From contig RHLH01000001.1 in the NCBI GenBank assembly GCA_003712165.1, positions 3,135,575 to 3,199,574 of the forward strand: a DNA stretch of 64,000 nt, read 5' to 3'. Shown here piece by piece: positions 1 to 8,275 of this stretch. The translations under genes were made by a program, and so were the position numbers. The notes under the pieces are model-generated. The model had not been told where the DNA came from, did not search any database, and saw only the letters and a program-made list of their open reading frames with translations. Position 1 is the stretch's first letter. Every line of letters begins with the position of its first letter. Origin of the DNA: Phycisphaera sp. Its GTDB lineage: Bacteria > Planctomycetota > Phycisphaerae > Phycisphaerales > UBA1924.

Positions 1-441
1 AAGCTTGCGCCGCTCGCCGCCCGAGCAGGTGCGCGCCTGGTCCTTGGCTTTGTGCGTCAGCCCAAACTGGGCCAGCAGCTCCGCGGCGCGGCGTTTGCGC
101 TCGCGCCTGCCGAGCGGGAGTGTCTCGAGAATCGCCAACAGGTTCTGCTCGCAGCTGAGCCTCTGGAAGACACTGGGCTCCTGAGAGAGGTAGCCCATGC
201 CGAGGCGTGCCCTTTTGAACATGGGCAGGTCGGTCACATCGTGCGAGTTGAAGACGACCTTGCCGCCGTCAGCTTCGAGCATCCCGATGGTCATCCGGAA
301 GCTGGTGGTCTTGCCCGCACCGTTTCGGCCCAGGAGCCCAACGATCTCGGCTCCGTCCACAGAAAACGAGACACCCTCAACGACGCGTCGGTCGTGGAAC
401 GACTTCTCGAGCTGGTGGGTCTGGAGCAGGGGCACGGCCAT
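1..441 (-). CDS. lptB: LPS export ABC transporter ATP-binding protein LptB (3' end outside window)
   Basis: This is the first 147 codons of an ABC ATPase; the rest lies left of the window. On the minus strand from the ATG at 441, Walker A (GRNGAGKTT) sits at residues 38-46, a Q-loop segment YLSQEPSVFQRLS starts near residue 84, and the ABC signature CSGGERRK is the last thing before the edge. The Q-loop and signature wording fit LptB, the cytoplasmic ATPase that powers LptFG extraction of lipopolysaccharide. This agrees with the heptose genes gmhB and waaF further on. The lptA/C partners are not in view. The family call is firm; the paralogue call (LptB rather than another branched-chain-type ATPase) is likely. 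Confidence 0.85.
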   Translation of the reverse strand, partial: MAVPLLQTHQLEKSFHDRRVVEGVSFSVDGAEIVGLLGRNGAGKTTSFRMTIGMLEADGGKVVFNSHDVTDLPMFKRARLGMGYLSQEPSVFQRLSCEQNLLAILETLPLGRRERKRRAAELLAQFGLTHKAKDQARTCSGGERRKL

Positions 442-494
442 AAGTGTACCCAAACGACCCGGGCGGGCGCGTCTCGGGCGAACCCCCCTGCTGT

Positions 495-908
495 CTACAG
501 GAACCTGATGGTCATCGGGTAGCGGAAATACTCGCCCTTGTTGGTTCGGACAATCGCCATCACCATGCCCACGATCGCCAGGACATACGGCAGGAACACG
601 AGGGGAATCAGCAGGATGACGCCTAGCCCTAGCGTGAGGAACATGATGATCACGCCGATGATGGGCAGCACGAACGAGTAGATGGAGACGGAGATCTGGA
701 AGTTGACGGCTTCTCTGCCGTGGTCGTCGATGAAGCCCGACCGGTCCTTGCGGGTGAGCCACATGACGATCGGGATCGCCAGCGAGATGTAGGGCAGCAC
801 GAAGTGCGCAAGAACTGAGAGGTGCATCAGCATCGCGTAGGTTTTGTCGTCGTCTGTCACGCTTTGTGCGGCGACTGCTGATCCGTTGTATGTTCCCATG
901 CTGTTCAT
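495..908 (-). CDS. DUF4870 domain membrane protein
   Basis: A small membrane protein of about 137 residues. After a short hydrophilic N-terminus it shows the DUF4870 layout: a first helix (LSVLAHFVLPYISLAIP), the loop IDDHGREAVNFQIS with the conserved H/Q-G-x-E-A-x-N-F-Q core, then two long hydrophobic stretches and a basic tail. I place the start at 908 because GGGGAGG lies just upstream and because the longer reading frame would overlap the upstream gene. The function of DUF4870 proteins is not established. The neighbouring gene is a paralogue, and the pair is probably co-transcribed. Confidence 0.8.
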   Translation of the reverse strand: MNSMGTYNGSAVAAQSVTDDDKTYAMLMHLSVLAHFVLPYISLAIPIVMWLTRKDRSGFIDDHGREAVNFQISVSIYSFVLPIIGVIIMFLTLGLGVILLIPLVFLPYVLAIVGMVMAIVRTNKGEYFRYPMTIRFL

Positions 909-937
909 CGGAGCCTCCCCGTCGTGAATGACGTGCA

Positions 938-1429
938 TCAGATGAGGCGGATGCACATGGGATAGCGGAAGTACTGCGCCTTGGCCGCTGCTATCCCGCC
1001 CATGATGCCGCCGACGATGGAGAGGATTGGCAGGCCTATGTAGAGCACCGCGCCGACGCCGCAGGTCAGGATCGAGATCGGGATCAGGATCAGCCCGAGC
1101 AGGATGATGCTGATCTGGAAGTTGAGCGCTTCCTTGCCCTGGTCATCGATGAAGATCGACTCGTTGTTCTTGATCTGCCACATCGCAAGCGCAACGAGCG
1201 GCGGGATGATAAAGGTGATGCCGTTGGTGAAAAAGACCGAGACCGACGCGATCAGTGGACCCCAGTGGCACCAGCTCGCGTACGCGCAGTGCGCGTCGGT
1301 CAGCCCCGTTGCGTACGCGACGCCCAAGTTCTGGTCGATCTCATAGCCCTCGACCGTCGACTCGGCTGCTGCGCCACCCTCGTTGTCAGGCTTCTGTCCA
1401 GACACTGAGCTCCCCACATAGACGTCCAT
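938..1429 (-). CDS. DUF4870 domain membrane protein, paralogue
   Basis: 163 residues. An acidic, probably disordered N-terminal 50 residues is followed by the DUF4870 core: helix VFFTNGITFIIPPLVALAM, loop IDDQGKEALNFQIS, two hydrophobic hairpins, and a C-terminus YFRYPMCIRLI. The loop and the C-terminus closely match those of the gene just downstream (YFRYPMTIRFL), so the two look like a tandem duplication. No function is known; a role in membrane complex assembly can only be guessed from the TIC20-like fold usually attributed to this family. Confidence 0.8.
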   Translation of the reverse strand: MDVYVGSSVSGQKPDNEGGAAAESTVEGYEIDQNLGVAYATGLTDAHCAYASWCHWGPLIASVSVFFTNGITFIIPPLVALAMWQIKNNESIFIDDQGKEALNFQISIILLGLILIPISILTCGVGAVLYIGLPILSIVGGIMGGIAAAKAQYFRYPMCIRLI

Positions 1430-1435
1430 AGAACT

Positions 1436-1840
1436 CTATTGGGAGTCGGCCCCGGGCGATTGCAGGGAAGATAAATCAAGCCCGCATTCGGGGCAGATCG
1501 CCGCTGAAGCGGCCTTGAGGTCGTACTGACACCCCGGACAGCGGGGTCTTGGGACCGGGACGATCAAGATCGAGATCCACCGGGCGTAGACGAGCAGCAC
1601 GACCCCCGCGGCCACGAAAAAGAGCCCTTGCAGAATGTTCCCGACGAGCCAGGGCTGGTCGTAGATAATGCCGGTGCGCACGTTCGCCGTGTTGGCCCGG
1701 GTCGTCTGCCACCACAGGATGGCCGCCTGCTGGATGAGGGGGATGGGCCTCGTGATGAGCACCCAGAGACCGATCAGCCTGAGCACCGCCGCTGCGATCA
1801 TCCGGTACCGGGCGATGGTTTGCAGGTCTTGGTTGAACAT
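1436..1840 (-). CDS. Zinc-ribbon membrane protein
   Basis: 134 residues with two hydrophobic segments (around residues 13-33 and 68-95), followed by a C-terminal zinc ribbon of form CPGCQYDL...CPECGLDL, so four cysteines are available to bind one zinc. The ribbon would lie in the cytoplasm after the second helix. I do not recognise a named family beyond the ribbon. Similar membrane-plus-ribbon proteins are frequent in planctomycetes and two more occur in this window (1885-2304 and 15448-16464). It follows the DUF4870 pair in the same orientation. Confidence 0.65.
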   Translation of the reverse strand: MFNQDLQTIARYRMIAAAVLRLIGLWVLITRPIPLIQQAAILWWQTTRANTANVRTGIIYDQPWLVGNILQGLFFVAAGVVLLVYARWISILIVPVPRPRCPGCQYDLKAASAAICPECGLDLSSLQSPGADSQ

Positions 1841-1884
1841 GGCACCCCCTGTCTGGAATCAGACGATACCAGAGGGGGAGAGGT

Positions 1885-2304
1885 TCATTCGGGGGTTGAT
1901 TCGGTTGTGATGACTCTGGAATCCGTGTCTGGAGCAGACGGGAGCGGCGCGTGGAAATCTTCGCCGAGGTAGAGGCCGCACTCGGGGCATCGATCGGCTC
2001 GGAAGTGTTCGAGGCTGAAGCGGCACTTCGGACACTTCGGTAATGGACAATAAAAGGAATGACTTGCCAGCCATGGTGCGACTAACCACAGCACATACCC
2101 ACCTGCGATGTACAACACCAATGCAGCCAATGCTGGCCAATTCTCTACAATGCCTCCCAAGCCTTGGTAATCGCTATCGAATTCATAGTAGATGATGTAC
2201 GTCGCTGTGTTTATGCCGTAAAAGGCAATCCACAACGTAGCCGCGAACCTTACAACACCAGTAAAAATAAAACGCGCACCACGAACCATTGAAGCGTCGT
2301 TCAT
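1885..2304 (-). CDS. Zinc-ribbon membrane protein
   Basis: 139 residues with the same architecture as the gene at 1436-1840: hydrophobic segments around residues 12-35 and 55-80, then CPKCRFSL...CPECGLYLG, a four-cysteine ribbon, and an acidic tail. Its 5' half is clearly poorer in GC than the flanks. That may reflect relaxed constraint or later acquisition. No function can be assigned. Confidence 0.6.
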   Translation of the reverse strand: MNDASMVRGARFIFTGVVRFAATLWIAFYGINTATYIIYYEFDSDYQGLGGIVENWPALAALVLYIAGGYVLWLVAPWLASHSFYCPLPKCPKCRFSLEHFRADRCPECGLYLGEDFHAPLPSAPDTDSRVITTESTPE

Positions 2305-2307
2305 GTC

Positions 2308-3447
2308 TTAATGCCCAAACAGATTCGTCTGCCCGAACATCCCTTCCTTCTCGAAGTGTTCTATAGCCTCATCGACCGACTTGAACACGCCGTTGGCGGT
2401 CTCGGTGATGAAGGGGCTCGGGTTCTTCTCGGGCTTCCAGACGACGTAGACGTCCTTGGCGTGCTCGAAGGCGTGCTGGAGCTCGCGCTCGACGCCTGAG
2501 GAGAGGCCCGGGATGCCGCCCGGGAGTTCGGGAACGAGGCTGACGATCATGTCGGCCTGGTCGATGAGCTTGAAGTCGCGCATGTAAATCTGGCCGTCGA
2601 TGTCTCCGGCGATGTCGAGGACCTCGCGTGTGCGCATGTTGAGCGCCTCGGCGCCGGCGCTGGCCTTGGTGCCGGCCTCCCCGCCCAGTGCGTAGGGCTT
2701 GTGCTCGAAGAAGTCCTCGCCCGCCTTGGCCGCATCGACCGCGTTGTCGAGCAGGAGCTTCTCGTCCACGTCGCCCGGGTCGAAGGTGATGAAGTGCTCT
2801 GCGAGGATCTCGCGGAACTTGTCGATCTCGGCCTGGATGTCAGGCATGCCCACGACGTGGCTCATCGGGAAGCTGGGATAGACTTTCTTCATCTCGGGGC
2901 GCGTCGTCAGGCGGAACATGGTCTTGTACGTCGACTCGTAGCGGCCGCGCGAGAGGATCACGAAGTCAGACCCGGGCACGGCCTGGCTCATCAGCTCGGT
3001 CGCGAGGATCTCCTCTTCGCGCCAGACCATCAGGTCCTTCAGGTTCGCATCGACAACGTGCTCCTCGTGCAGTCGCTGATGGACAACCTCGATGTTGTCA
3101 ACGAGGCAGACGAACAGATCCGGTTTGAACGCCTGGATCTGGTCGAAGTCGAACGCGCTGAAGAGGCCGTGACGCCAGCGGAAGGTCGCGTGCGTGTTGA
3201 CGATGACGTTCTCTTTGTCCTTGCTCTCGGTGATCGCGTCCTTGAACGCGGCGCGACGGAGCGAGTTGAGCCTGCTCAGCGGGAGGTCGAGGATACGGCC
3301 CGGCTTGACGTCCGGGGCTTCCATGTACATCAGATCACCGATGTGGTGGACATCGATGGGCTCGCCCTGCTGCCCCGCAAACGCGGCGACCTCTTCGAGG
3401 AAGGGCTTCTTGTCCATGCCGACCTGGCCCGTGAGAATAACTCGCAT
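2308..3447 (-). CDS. P-loop kinase-like protein with C-terminal deoxyribosyltransferase-like region
   Basis: 379 residues, apparently cytoplasmic. Residues 1-20 carry a nucleotide-kinase style P-loop (GQVGMDKKP) at the end of the first strand. Further kinase-like pieces follow: NTHATFRWRHG, PDLFVCLVDNIEVV and WREEEILATE. The last ~110 residues (LIDQADMIVSLVP, then SGVERELQHAFEH and VYVVWKP) look like the Rossmann-type fold seen in nucleoside 2-deoxyribosyltransferase and TIR-like proteins, where an acidic residue in SSGVERE-type helices is catalytic. The best reading is a nucleotide-handling enzyme related to adenylate kinase-like AAA_33 proteins, fused to a nucleotide-base-binding module. 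The exact substrate is unknown. It is followed after 3 bp by the minus-strand zinc-ribbon gene. Confidence 0.55.
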   Translation of the reverse strand: MRVILTGQVGMDKKPFLEEVAAFAGQQGEPIDVHHIGDLMYMEAPDVKPGRILDLPLSRLNSLRRAAFKDAITESKDKENVIVNTHATFRWRHGLFSAFDFDQIQAFKPDLFVCLVDNIEVVHQRLHEEHVVDANLKDLMVWREEEILATELMSQAVPGSDFVILSRGRYESTYKTMFRLTTRPEMKKVYPSFPMSHVVGMPDIQAEIDKFREILAEHFITFDPGDVDEKLLLDNAVDAAKAGEDFFEHKPYALGGEAGTKASAGAEALNMRTREVLDIAGDIDGQIYMRDFKLIDQADMIVSLVPELPGGIPGLSSGVERELQHAFEHAKDVYVVWKPEKNPSPFITETANGVFKSVDEAIEHFEKEGMFGQTNLFGH

Positions 3448-3679
3448 AGCAACTTTCCTTCTGGGTTCTGTTCGAGGCGAATGCTAGGTGTGGTCGCGCC
3501 CCCGGGGCGTAAGGACCGATATTTCAACGGGTTTCGTGAATGGTCTTTGTGATCGCTGCACAATCCGTTAGGCTCCCTTGTCCGCAGAGGGGACTGAGAT
3601 TTATTGCCGCCGTCGCCCACGGGGGAGCGGGCCGAACAGCCCGCGTGGCCGGCGCGGCTCTACAAGGGAAGAGGGCGGG

Positions 3680-4750
3680 ATGTTGCGTTCTATCGGTCGA
3701 GTGATGCTCGTTGCGGGGGGTCTGCACACCTACTCGGCCTTGGCGGACCCGGGCGACACTGTTCTTTGCCCTACGTCCCCGAGCCTCCACGAGATCCCGA
3801 TCATCGAGGGACGGATGGCCATCGGTCTCTACAACCCGCCGGCGAACCGGTCGGGAATCGATATCCGCGTCCCGATCACATTCCACGTCATCCGGCGCTC
3901 AGACGGAACGGGCGGCCCTACCGAGTCGCAGATCGAGCTCGCGCTCGAGTCGGCGAATGCTGTCTGGTCGGAGAGTGGCATCCAGTTCTGCAAACCCGGC
4001 GCCACCATCGAACATCTCAGCGACGAACTCTACAACAACACAGACACGCTCGGCGAGGTCGATGACCTCAGGCGCATGGATCAGATCCCCGACACGATCA
4101 ACGTGTACTTCGTCAACAACCTCCGTATCGAGATCGGCTCGCTCTGCGGCATTTCTTCGTTCACAACAAGCAGCGTCCAGGGCATCGCCGTCGATAACGG
4201 GTGCCTCCCTCACGCCGGCAATCCATCAACGTTTGCGCACGAGCTTGCGCACTACTTCGATCTCTACCACACGCACGAGCCGGCGTTCGGGGACGAGTGC
4301 ACGGACGGCCTCAACTGCGACATCGCGGGCGATCTTGTTTGCGATACACCAGCCGACCCGAACGTCCGGGGTGAAGTCTCGCCTGGAAACTGTCTATGGA
4401 ACGGGAACGACCAGCCCGACTGCGGCGCGGGGCCCTACACGCCCCCTGTTCGGAACGTGATGAGCTACTCGCCCAGCACATGCCGGGACGAGCTCACACC
4501 GATGCAGACAGGCCGGGCGCTTGCGACACTGATCAACCTCAGGCCCGAGCTCGTTGCCAACGGGTGCGACCCGTGCCCGAACATCGCCGACGTCAACGGC
4601 GACAACACGCTCACCCCAGCAGACTTCACCGCGTGGATCGACGCGTATAACTCTCAGGTCCCGTCTGCGGATCAGAACCGCGACGGCGCGATCACCCCTG
4701 CCGACTTCACCGCGTGGATCACCAACTTCAACGCCGGCTGCCTGGGCTAA
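3680..4750 (+). CDS. Secreted M43-like zinc metalloprotease with EF-hand tail
   Basis: 356 residues. The start at 3680 follows a GAGGGCGG ribosome site and begins a signal peptide (MLRSIGRVMLVAGGLHTYSALA). The zinc site HELAHYFDLYH and the Met-turn NVMSYS are those of metzincins of the cytophagalysin/pappalysin group (M43). The residue usually Gly in HExxHxxGxxH is Asp here. Eight or more cysteines around ECTDGLNCD, VCDTP and CGAGP suggest disulfides. The last ~55 residues are two calcium-loop-like repeats (DVNGDNTLTPADFTAWID and DQNRDGAITPADFTAWI) ending NAGCLG, the tail shared with other secreted proteins here. The likely role is an extracellular peptidase anchored or assembled through that tail. 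Confidence 0.8.
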   Translation: MLRSIGRVMLVAGGLHTYSALADPGDTVLCPTSPSLHEIPIIEGRMAIGLYNPPANRSGIDIRVPITFHVIRRSDGTGGPTESQIELALESANAVWSESGIQFCKPGATIEHLSDELYNNTDTLGEVDDLRRMDQIPDTINVYFVNNLRIEIGSLCGISSFTTSSVQGIAVDNGCLPHAGNPSTFAHELAHYFDLYHTHEPAFGDECTDGLNCDIAGDLVCDTPADPNVRGEVSPGNCLWNGNDQPDCGAGPYTPPVRNVMSYSPSTCRDELTPMQTGRALATLINLRPELVANGCDPCPNIADVNGDNTLTPADFTAWIDAYNSQVPSADQNRDGAITPADFTAWITNFNAGCLG

Positions 4751-4874
4751 GGCCGCTCTACCCCCGATTTGTGGACGCGGATTTCCATTTTTGTGCTGTA
4801 TGTGTCAGACTGGAGCCCGCCGGGATAGCCGGCAGGGAAATGTCACTCACACGCAATCAATCTTGGAGATGGGT

Positions 4875-5522
4875 ATGAAAGCGAGAAAGCTGATCGGAAC
4901 TGTTCTTGTGGTCTGCGCGGCGGGCGCGGCGGGCGCATGGGGCGCGGCGAGCGCGCTGCAGCCCGAGAGCGAGCACCCGGGCAAGAAGTATGTCGAGGCG
5001 TTCAAAGCCAAGGCCCAGGACCCGGACATGATGGCCAAGTACATGGAGGCCGGGAAACCTGGCGTTGCGCACGAGTTTCTCGCGCTGTTCGAGGGTGAAT
5101 TCGACGCGGTCAACCGGATGTGGATGAATCCTGATGGCCCCCCGATGGAATCCAAGGCCTCGTGCACGAACACGGTGATCATGGGGGGCAGGTTCCTCAA
5201 GTCTGAGTACAGGGGTGACATGATGGGCTTCGCCTTCGACGGCATGGCGCTCATGGGCTACGACAACAACAAGGGGCTCTTTACCAACATCTGGATCGAC
5301 AGCATGTCCACGGGCATTGCCCCGGCGTACGGCAACCTCGACGAGAGCGGGACTGCTCTCACTATGATCGGGAAAATGGACGAGCCCACAACGGGCGAGA
5401 TGGGCAAGCACTACAAGCAGGTGTTCAGGCTCGTCGACGAGGACACGCACGTCATGGAGATGTGGGAGATTCTCTACGGCGACCCGTTCAAGGTCATGGA
5501 GATCGAGTACACCCGCAAGTAA
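4875..5522 (+). CDS. Secreted DUF1579 family protein
   Basis: 215 residues. The ATG at 4875 has GGAG six bases upstream; another in-frame ATG at 4869 is possible. A signal peptide (MKARKLIGTVLVVCAAGAAGAWGAASA) precedes a ~170-residue beta-rich domain containing the DUF1579 hallmarks: a G-x-F-D/W strand near the start, then MGGRFLKSEYRGDMMGFAFDG and GYDNNKGLFTNIWIDSMSTG. The family is predicted to be a lipocalin-like barrel, and its ligand is unknown. It lies alone between a protease gene and sucD, with a hairpin terminator right after it. Confidence 0.75.
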   Translation: MKARKLIGTVLVVCAAGAAGAWGAASALQPESEHPGKKYVEAFKAKAQDPDMMAKYMEAGKPGVAHEFLALFEGEFDAVNRMWMNPDGPPMESKASCTNTVIMGGRFLKSEYRGDMMGFAFDGMALMGYDNNKGLFTNIWIDSMSTGIAPAYGNLDESGTALTMIGKMDEPTTGEMGKHYKQVFRLVDEDTHVMEMWEILYGDPFKVMEIEYTRK

Positions 5523-5557
5523 GCCAGGCCGACCTATTCACGAGTAAGCGAATGCCG

Positions 5558-5588
5558 GCGCCGGGTCCAGCAGGGCCCGGCGCTGTTG
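5558..5588 (+). terminator. Hairpin terminator after DUF1579 gene
   Basis: GCGCCGGG and CCCGGCGC form a strong stem around a 10-base loop, followed by a short T/G-rich stretch. It sits 35 bases past the stop codon of the DUF1579 gene and before sucD. Confidence 0.55.
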
Positions 5589-5673
5589 TGCGCGAGGGCC
5601 TATGCTGGGAGGCGGGGCCGAGCGGTGCTGGGCTCTGCGGATTCACCAGTGAAATAGTCATCGGAGCACACCC

Positions 5674-6648
5674 ATGGCCGTCCTCGTCAACGCCGACACC
5701 CGCGTCATCTGCCAGGGCATCACCGGCTCGTTCGGTGCGATCCATACCAAAGGGTGCCACCACTACGGCACGAGGGTCGTGGGCGGCGTAACCCCGGGCA
5801 AGGGTGGTCAGAAGGACGCCAACGACCTGCCCATCTTCAACACGGTCGAGGAAGCCGTTGTCAAGGCCGGCGCCACGGCGACGATGATCTTCGTCCCGCC
5901 CGCTTTCTGCGGCGACGCGATCCTCGAAGCGGCCGACGCGGGGCTGAAGCTCATCTGCGCGATCACCGAGGGCGTGCCCGTGCAGGACATGGTCAAGGTC
6001 CGCGCGGTCCTCGACAATATGAACGCCGAGCTGCCCGACAGCGAGCAGATCACACTCATCGGCCCCAACTGCCCGGGCATCATCACGCCCGGCCCCAAGA
6101 CAGGCAGCGGCACGTCTGGCAGCGACACCTACACCAACGCGGGCTGCAAGATCGGGATCATGCCCGGTTACATCAACACCCACATCAGCGAAGCAAAGAC
6201 GGGCAAGGCGGTCGGCATCGTCAGCCGGTCGGGTACGCTCACCTACGAAGCTGTCTGGCAGACCTCCAACTTCGGGCTCGGCCAGTCCACGTGCATCGGT
6301 ATCGGGGGCGACCCCGTTCGCGGCATGAGCCACATCGACGCGCTCAAGCTCTTCCAGGACGATCCCGAGACGCACGGCATCATGATGATCGGCGAGATCG
6401 GAGGCTCCGACGAGGAAGCCGCCGCCGCGTTCGTCAAGGAGCACGTGACCAAGCCCGTCGCGGGCTTCATCGCGGGCGCGACAGCCCCTCCCGGCAAGCG
6501 GATGGGCCACGCGGGCGCGATCATCGAAGCCGACGGCTCGGGCACGGCCGAGGGCAAGATCAAAGCGATGCGGGCCGCGGGCATCGAGGTCGCCGACAGC
6601 CCAGCCGACATGGGCCGGGCGATGGTCGCCGCGATGGGCCTTAGCTGA
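5674..6648 (+). CDS. sucD: Succinate--CoA ligase, alpha subunit
   Basis: 324 residues. With the beta subunit (SucC, not in the window) it interconverts succinyl-CoA and succinate in the citric acid cycle, conserving energy as ATP or GTP. The CoA-binding Rossmann domain starts with [15 protein letters not shown], in place of the usual ITGxQG(T/S)xH. The middle shows [11 protein letters not shown]. The phosphohistidine loop is [10 protein letters not shown] near residue 272. An extra ~15-residue Gly/Ser/Thr-rich insertion ([13 protein letters not shown]) follows [11 protein letters not shown], and the total length is above the usual ~290-300. A GGAG ribosome site supports the start. Monocistronic context, unlike the sucCD pair of many bacteria. 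Confidence 0.93.
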   Translation: MAVLVNADTRVICQGITGSFGAIHTKGCHHYGTRVVGGVTPGKGGQKDANDLPIFNTVEEAVVKAGATATMIFVPPAFCGDAILEAADAGLKLICAITEGVPVQDMVKVRAVLDNMNAELPDSEQITLIGPNCPGIITPGPKTGSGTSGSDTYTNAGCKIGIMPGYINTHISEAKTGKAVGIVSRSGTLTYEAVWQTSNFGLGQSTCIGIGGDPVRGMSHIDALKLFQDDPETHGIMMIGEIGGSDEEAAAAFVKEHVTKPVAGFIAGATAPPGKRMGHAGAIIEADGSGTAEGKIKAMRAAGIEVADSPADMGRAMVAAMGLS

Positions 6649-6654
6649 TCCGGC

Positions 6655-7302
6655 TCACGCGTTCTTCTTCGTTTCGATCTCCGCGACACGGGCTTTGAGC
6701 TCGCCGATCTCCGGTGCGCTCCGGCTCCGGCCCAGCCTTGACGCGAACGCCCCACCGCCGGTGCCTGCTCCGATGACCGCGATGAGTGCCAGAAGCTCCG
6801 CGGGCGAGAGGTTGTCACGCAGCACGCGCGCCTCGGCCTCGGTCAGCCCGAGCCCGCGAAGCTGGCTCTCGAGCGCATCGACCCGCTGGCCGCTCTTGTG
6901 TGTTTCCGACTCCACCGCGATGAGCCTGTTGTCCTGCTCGCGGATGCCCGACTGAATACTGCTGAACGTCTCGCCGATCACACCCCCGATCGGCCCGCCG
7001 AGCCCCCCGAGGTACACCTCGATCCCTCGCATCGCATCGGCTGCGATCGTCTTGGCGCTCACGGCCTGCTCGGCGATATCGCGGGCTCGCCTGCTGACCT
7101 CACGGTTCGATTCTTCGAGCGCATCGATCTGGGCGCGCAGCGACGCTGCGCTGCCCGCGATCATCTCCTCGTGCTGATCCGAGAGCGACGACGCGAGACG
7201 GTTGTCGTTGGCGATAATGTTCTCCTGCGCTTGCCACAGATCCTGCTGAGACGCGCAGCCGACCATGAGAACCGCGGATGTGATTGCAACTGCTGACTTC
7301 AT
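6655..7302 (-). CDS. Coiled-coil lipoprotein
   Basis: 215 residues. Starting at 7302 (GGGGGAT upstream) gives MKSAVAITSAVLMVGCASQ, a type II signal peptide with lipobox VGC, so Cys16 should be lipidated. The mature part is largely heptad-patterned helix (for example IDALEESNREVSRRARDIAE and VDALESQLRGLGLTEAEAR), interrupted by a glycine-rich stretch GGLGGPIGGVIGE. A late hydrophobic Gly/Ala segment (LLALIAVIGAGTGGGAF) resembles a membrane-insertion helix. Probably envelope-associated, with unknown function. It converges with sucD with only 6 bases between stops. Confidence 0.7.
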   Translation of the reverse strand: MKSAVAITSAVLMVGCASQQDLWQAQENIIANDNRLASSLSDQHEEMIAGSAASLRAQIDALEESNREVSRRARDIAEQAVSAKTIAADAMRGIEVYLGGLGGPIGGVIGETFSSIQSGIREQDNRLIAVESETHKSGQRVDALESQLRGLGLTEAEARVLRDNLSPAELLALIAVIGAGTGGGAFASRLGRSRSAPEIGELKARVAEIETKKNA

Positions 7303-7434
7303 GTGTATATCCCCCACTGGTGTGTGCGGGGATTGAAACGCGAGCGTCTTCGTTTGTCGGCACCAAGCAGCAGTAGCGCACTCGGTCAGCGCACAAGTCC
7401 GGCTCTGCAGCACCGGTTTCGCACGTAAGCGGTG

Positions 7435-8271
7435 TTACGCGAGGGGCAGATACGATCCGACGGAGCACATCTCATCGTGCACACGCACGAGTTCTTGAAT
7501 CAACGCATCGCGCGGAGGAGGTCCGACCTCTTCGACGAGTTCGCACACCGCGTACCGCTTCGCTGCTTCTTTGTAGTGGTCGAGATTCCCGGAGTCAGCC
7601 GGGCTTTCGCGGTCGTTGACTGCGTTGACGCTGATGCCGGTGCACCCGATGCGCCAGGGCTTCGGCGCGAGCCTCGCTCGGAAGCTCCTCTGGTGTTTGC
7701 AGAGGCGTGCGTACATTGGGTCTGCGTTGAGCTGCTCCATGAGCCGAGCCGTCTCCACGGACTCAGGATCGAAGCTTGGGGCGGTGATGAGGTATCGAAG
7801 GCCCGCGGCAGTGCGGTAGATGCGCGCCGAGCGGGCGTTGCTTCCCCGGACCCAGATGTGGAACGCCGCGATGTTCGGGTCATCCGTTGGCGCGTCTTTC
7901 TTGCTGAACATCTTTGCAAGCAAGCCGGGCTTCTTTCGTGGTAGCAGATCAACATCGATGAACGCGAGACTCGCGGTGTTGAGCACCGGGATGCCGTGAC
8001 GGTTCGTGGTGATCGCAGCGGCCCTTGCGCCGGCTTCGTTGAACCACTCTCTCTCGATGGGCTCGGGCTTGGTCTGCCGGTCGTAGGCGTACCAGTCGGG
8101 CTCGAAGCCCGCGCGGATGTTCTGACAAATCTGATCGCAGGCGAGCTTTACCCGGTGTTCCGCGTCGGCGAGGCTGATGTCAGAGCCTCGGAGCACGGTG
8201 CGCGTGACGGGGTAGCCGTTCTCGTCGTCGGCGGTGCAACTTCGTCTGGCCCAGTAGCGCGCGACCTTCAC
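7435..8271 (-). CDS. Conserved hypothetical protein with primase-like core pattern
   Basis: 278 residues, no signal peptide. It begins MKVARYWARR and contains LAFIDVDLLP near residue 103, RIYRTAAGLRYLIT near 153-165 and FRARLAPKPWRIG near 205. The block hhhDhD followed by RxxxGxR(h)3 and a late basic motif is the kind of layout found in archaeo-eukaryotic-type primase folds, but that is a pattern-level resemblance only. The protein looks like a recurring uncharacterised bacterial family with the same opening and closing motifs. It overlaps nothing and is 4 bases upstream of the amidohydrolase stop in the same orientation, so it probably follows that gene in one transcript. Confidence 0.6.
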   Translation of the reverse strand: MKVARYWARRSCTADDENGYPVTRTVLRGSDISLADAEHRVKLACDQICQNIRAGFEPDWYAYDRQTKPEPIEREWFNEAGARAAAITTNRHGIPVLNTASLAFIDVDLLPRKKPGLLAKMFSKKDAPTDDPNIAAFHIWVRGSNARSARIYRTAAGLRYLITAPSFDPESVETARLMEQLNADPMYARLCKHQRSFRARLAPKPWRIGCTGISVNAVNDRESPADSGNLDHYKEAAKRYAVCELVEEVGPPPRDALIQELVRVHDEMCSVGSYLPLA

Positions 8272-8275
8272 CGCA

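Noticed and set aside
7432..7944. 170-codon plus-strand frame opposite the uncharacterised conserved protein
   Set aside because: The minus-strand protein has conserved-looking motifs and correct operon spacing; this is its shadow.
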